A stretch of 64,000 nucleotides of DNA, from assembly GCA_900550935.1 (NCBI GenBank), contig URUD01000001.1, positions 80,062 to 144,061 of the forward strand, written 5' to 3'. The translations under genes were made by a program, and so were the position numbers. The notes under the pieces were generated by a model. The model did no database searches, was not told the DNA's origin, and was given only the letters and a program-made list of their open reading frames with translations. Origin of the DNA: an uncultured Roseburia sp. Lineage in GTDB: Bacteria > Bacillota > Clostridia > Lachnospirales > Lachnospiraceae. Shown one piece after another: positions 60,942-64,000 of the stretch. Positions within the stretch are counted from its first letter, which is position 1. Each line of letters begins with the position of its first letter.

Positions 60942-62231
60942 ATGATCGATTTAAAATTTTTAAGAGAAAATCCAGAGGTAGTAAAACAGAACATCAGAAA
61001 CAAATTTCAGGACCACAAACTTCCATTGGTCGATGAAGTGATCGAGTTAGATGCACAGGCAAGAGCCGTACAGCAGGAAGCAGATGAGCTCCGTGCAAGC
61101 AGAAACAAACTGTCCAAACAGATCGGTCAGCTGATGGGTCAGGGCAAAAAAGACGAGGCAGAGGAAGTAAAAGCACAGGTAAATGCCAATGCAGCACGCC
61201 TTGCCGAGTTAGAGGAGCAGGAAAAAGAGTTACAGGATAAAGTAACCAAGATCATGATGACCATTCCAAACATCATCGATCCATCTGTACCGATCGGAAA
61301 AGATGACAGCTGCAATGTTGAGATCGAAAAATTCGGTGAGCCGGTTGTTCCTGATTTTGAGATCCCATATCATACAGACATTATGGAGCGTTTCAATGGT
61401 ATCGACCTTGATGCAGCAGGAAAAGTTGCAGGAAACGGTTTCTACTATCTGATGGGAGATATCGCGAGATTACATTCTGCTGTTATTTCCTATGCGAGAG
61501 ACTTTATGATCGACCGTGGATTTACTTATGTGATCCCGCCATTCATGATCCGCAGCAACGTTGTAACCGGCGTTATGAGCTTTGATGAGATGGATGCCAT
61601 GATGTATAAGATCGAGGGTGAGGATTTATACCTGATCGGTACTTCCGAACATTCCATGATCGGTAAATTTATCGACACCATCAATGACGAGGAGAAACTG
61701 CCATACACCCTGACTTCTTATTCTCCATGTTTCCGTAAAGAAAAAGGAGCACATGGTATCGAAGAGCGTGGTGTTTACCGTATCCACCAGTTCGAGAAAC
61801 AGGAGATGATCGTGGTATGCAAGCCGGAAGAGTCCAAGATGTACTATGACAAATTATGGCAGAACACTGTAGATTTATTCCGCAGCATGGATATCCCGGT
61901 CCGTACCTTAGAGTGCTGCTCCGGTGATCTTGCAGACTTAAAAGTAAAATCCTGTGATGTTGAGGCATGGTCTCCAAGACAGAAGAAATACTTCGAGGTA
62001 GGAAGCTGTTCAAACCTTGGTGATGCACAGGCAAGACGTCTGAAGATCCGTGTCAAAGGCAAAGATGGTACAAAATATTTTGCACACACCTTAAACAACA
62101 CCGTAGTTGCTCCACCAAGAATGTTGATCGCATTCTTAGAGAACAACCTGAATGAAGATGGCAGTGTCAATGTTCCGGCAGCACTTCGTCCATACATGGG
62201 TGGAAAAGAAAAACTGGTTCCTGTGAAATAA
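60942..62231 (+). CDS. serS: Seryl-tRNA synthetase
   Basis: A 429-residue class II synthetase. Residues about 1-110 form the long tRNA-binding coiled coil (MIDLKFLRENPEVVKQNI start). Motif 2 contains SPCFRKEKGAHGIEERGVYR and motif 3 lies in NNTVVAPPRMLIAFLENN, keeping the invariant Arg but differing from the common GLAVGRTLVA form. The active-site block AWSPRQKKYFEVGSCSNLGD is also variant. AGGAGG at 60931-60936 precedes ATG 60942, directly after the T-box terminator. Confidence 0.95.
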   Translation: MIDLKFLRENPEVVKQNIRNKFQDHKLPLVDEVIELDAQARAVQQEADELRASRNKLSKQIGQLMGQGKKDEAEEVKAQVNANAARLAELEEQEKELQDKVTKIMMTIPNIIDPSVPIGKDDSCNVEIEKFGEPVVPDFEIPYHTDIMERFNGIDLDAAGKVAGNGFYYLMGDIARLHSAVISYARDFMIDRGFTYVIPPFMIRSNVVTGVMSFDEMDAMMYKIEGEDLYLIGTSEHSMIGKFIDTINDEEKLPYTLTSYSPCFRKEKGAHGIEERGVYRIHQFEKQEMIVVCKPEESKMYYDKLWQNTVDLFRSMDIPVRTLECCSGDLADLKVKSCDVEAWSPRQKKYFEVGSCSNLGDAQARRLKIRVKGKDGTKYFAHTLNNTVVAPPRMLIAFLENNLNEDGSVNVPAALRPYMGGKEKLVPVK

Positions 62232-62278
62232 TTCAGAAGATAAAATAACTCGGAAGATAAAATAACGGGAGGATCGTT

Positions 62279-63921
62279 ATGAAAATGAAAAAAATATTGT
62301 GCGGAGTACTGTTCGGACTGACTGTATTGATCGGTGCAGGTGGCAGCCAGGTCGTAAAGGCAGAGAAAACGACAGAGCTTGACTTAAGCAGTGCAGCGGT
62401 ATTTCCGGATGCAGAATTCCGGAAGGAATTAAAGACGTATGACACGGATGACAATGGCAAACTGTCAGATGCTGAGATAAAAGCGATTACAAGTATTAGT
62501 ACTTTTGGTTACGATATCACGGATCTGACGGGCATCCAATATCTGACATCACTGGAGAGCCTGGATTGCTCATCATCCAATGTCAGCATTTTAGATGTAA
62601 GTGGCTTGACGTCACTGAAGAGTCTGGATTGTAAAAATACGAAGATCAGTAGTTTGGATCTAAGTGGTTTGACATCATTGGAGAGCTTGTATTGCGGATC
62701 TACGAAGATTAGCAGCCTTGATGTGAGTGATTTGACGTCATTGCAGGATTTGAGATGTGAATTTACTTCCATCACGGATCTGGATGTAAGCAGCCTGACA
62801 TCACTGAAAAGTCTGTATTGCAGAGCTACCAATATCAGCAGTTTGGATGTAAGTAAAGTAACATCGTTGCAAAATCTGGATTGCGGAAATACCAAGATCA
62901 GTAGTCTTGATCTAAGCAAATTAACAGCGTTAGAGTTTCTGAATTGTGAAGATACGAAGATCAGCAGCCTGGATGTAAAAGACCTAACATCTTTAAAAAA
63001 TCTGAACTGTGGATCTACGAGCATCAGCAGTCTTGATGTGAGCAGTTTAACAGCGTTGGAGTCTCTGAATTGTGAGGATACGAAGATCAGCAGTCTGGAT
63101 GTATGTAAAAATACCGTATTGACGTGGCTGGTCTGTTCGGCACCGGTAAAAGAAGATACCGCAACCGGAAAATATCTGGTGCAGATGACACAGATCAAGG
63201 GTGTATTTGATGTCTCAAAGGTTAGTGAAATTTCTGATGAAAAAGCAGTTCTGACAGAGGAAGGCTTTTTAGTTCCTTCTGTTTCCGGTAATGGTCAGAT
63301 TTCTTACCGGTATGATAACAGAGTGGATGTCGATGTTAGCTATAGGAAAGACAGCAGTGATAATACCTCGGATAATAATGCTGGCGGCAATACATCGGGA
63401 GAAACACAGGCATTCAAAAAAGGTGACGTGGTTACGGATCGTGTATCAAAAGCAAAATACAAGGTAACAGATGCAACAAAAAAGACGGTTGAGTATATCG
63501 TCTCCACCAACAAGAAAGCCAAGAAGATTACAATACCGGCAAGTATAACGGTAAATGGGGTATCCTATCAGGTAACCTCTGTGGCAAAGAATGCATTTTA
63601 TAAAAATGCCAGTGTGACAACAATCACGATTGGCAATAACGTAACTTCAATCGGTGCAAATGCATTTTCGAACTGCAAGAAACTTACCAGTGTGACAATT
63701 GGCAAAAATGTGAAGACCATCGGAAAGAGGGCCTTTTATAATTGCAAGAAGATCAAAACGATCACCATAAAGTCGACGAAACTGACGAAGAAAACCGTCG
63801 GAGCGCAGGCATTTAAAATGTAAATGCAAAGGCAAAGGTGAAAGTGCCAAAGAGCGTGAAGAAGTCTTATCAGAAACTGTTAGTTTCCAAGGGGCTCAAT
63901 AAAAAAGTAAAAATTTCATAA
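62279..63921 (+). pseudogene. Secreted leucine-rich-repeat protein, one-base frameshift near the 3' end
   Basis: The frame from ATG 62279 (GGGAGG upstream) stops at 63823 after 514 residues. The signal peptide ends near SQVVKA. An EF-hand-like DTDDNGKLSDAE follows at about residues 55-66, then nine 21-residue internalin-type repeats (LTSLKSLDCKNTKISSLDLS form, DNA 62543-63109). A linker leads to BspA-like repeats (VTTITIGNNVTSIGANAFSN). One added A in the A run at 63814-63817 would continue the protein as FKNVNAKAKVKVPKSVKK up to a stop at 63919-63921, 547 residues in all. That ending fits BspA-type proteins. Only about 33 residues change, so the short form might still function on the surface. 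Confidence 0.78.
62543..63109 (+). repeat. Nine 63-bp tandem repeats encoding leucine-rich repeats
   Basis: Units of 63 bp each encode LT(S/A)LxxLxCxxTxISSLD(V/L)Sx, with a Cys at the same place in each. A tenth unit is degenerate. The DNA copies differ at many third positions, so they are not a recent expansion. Confidence 0.8.
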
Positions 63922-63940
63922 TTTTAAAAATGATTTAAGG

Positions 63941-63967
63941 CGCATGAGAGATCATGCGTTTTTTTTT
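63941..63967 (+). terminator. Intrinsic terminator after the leucine-rich-repeat gene
   Basis: CGCATGA (63941-63947) and TCATGCG (63952-63958) form a 7-bp stem followed by nine Ts. It lies beyond the frame-restored stop at 63921, which supports the longer reading frame. Confidence 0.85.
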
Positions 63968-64000
63968 ATGCAAAAATAGGTTTACAAAACTGCGCAATTT

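Noticed and set aside
62543..63109. CRISPR-like array from 63-bp repeats
   Set aside because: The repeats are contiguous, coding and without spacers; they encode leucine-rich repeats.

Overview
The window looks like chromosome from a low-GC, spore-related gut Firmicute, most likely Lachnospiraceae (Roseburia/Agathobacter-like). The clues are spoVA genes, a SCIFF six-cysteine peptide with its radical-SAM maturase, a T-box leader before serS, a fused secDF, a sufS-sufU pair, BspA/internalin-type leucine-rich secreted proteins, strong GGAGG ribosome sites, and many glycoside hydrolases under AraC regulators. I saw no rRNA, tRNA, CRISPR array, transposase or phage gene.

Layout. 1-850: the tail of an ABC-F ATPase, then an Rrf2-family regulator with a good promoter and a palindrome over its -35. 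871-5472: an AraC regulator, a strong hairpin terminator, and the L-rhamnose operon rhaB-rhaA-rhaD. 5476-17260: a reverse-strand AraC regulator facing an operon of GPH sugar symporter, GH2, GH1, GH43, a sugar-isomerase-like TIM barrel and a GH78 alpha-L-rhamnosidase. Together these form a rhamnoside island: the symporter imports an oligosaccharide or plant glycoside, intracellular hydrolases trim it, and RhaA, RhaB and RhaD turn freed rhamnose into DHAP and lactaldehyde. 17274-20063: a response regulator/histidine kinase pair and a frameshifted NAD-dependent epimerase. 20086-21650: a sufS fragment lacking its 5' third, intact sufU and a small conserved protein. 21783-26773: two MATE transporters, an AraC regulator and a split ThrE-type exporter. 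26904-31329: a spoVA cluster (small membrane ORF, spoVAA, spoVAB, then an unknown gene plus a second GH2, then spoVAC) with no spoVAD or spoVAE. 31292-34582: a diguanylate cyclase and a chemotaxis-type receptor.

34739-40498: a MacB-like exporter operon with two HlyD-type adaptors, a permease with a glycine-rich insert, an exported protein of unknown function and an ATPase. 40578-48276: housekeeping and envelope genes (PPIase lipoprotein, asnS, aldose-epimerase-like protein, small membrane protein, Ig-like secreted protein, O-antigen-ligase-like protein). 48388-52236: scfA, scfB and secDF. 52322-53975: a DUF1294 protein and glyA. 54102-59399: a second two-adaptor MacB-like exporter. 59419-63921: a glycosyltransferase, the serine T-box with serS, and a leucine-rich-repeat secreted protein whose last codons are frameshifted.

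Main oddities: two genes each appear to lack one A in an A run; sufS begins in mid-protein next to the epimerase; the spoVA operon is interrupted by a GH2 unit with its own promoter and ends in a 38-bp overlap with a diguanylate cyclase; the two GH2 enzymes share an unusual C-terminal extension; and both exporters carry two adaptors. The first three could be real rearrangements or assembly/sequencing artefacts, and the sequence alone cannot decide. All calls rest on reading the sequence; no database search was run.
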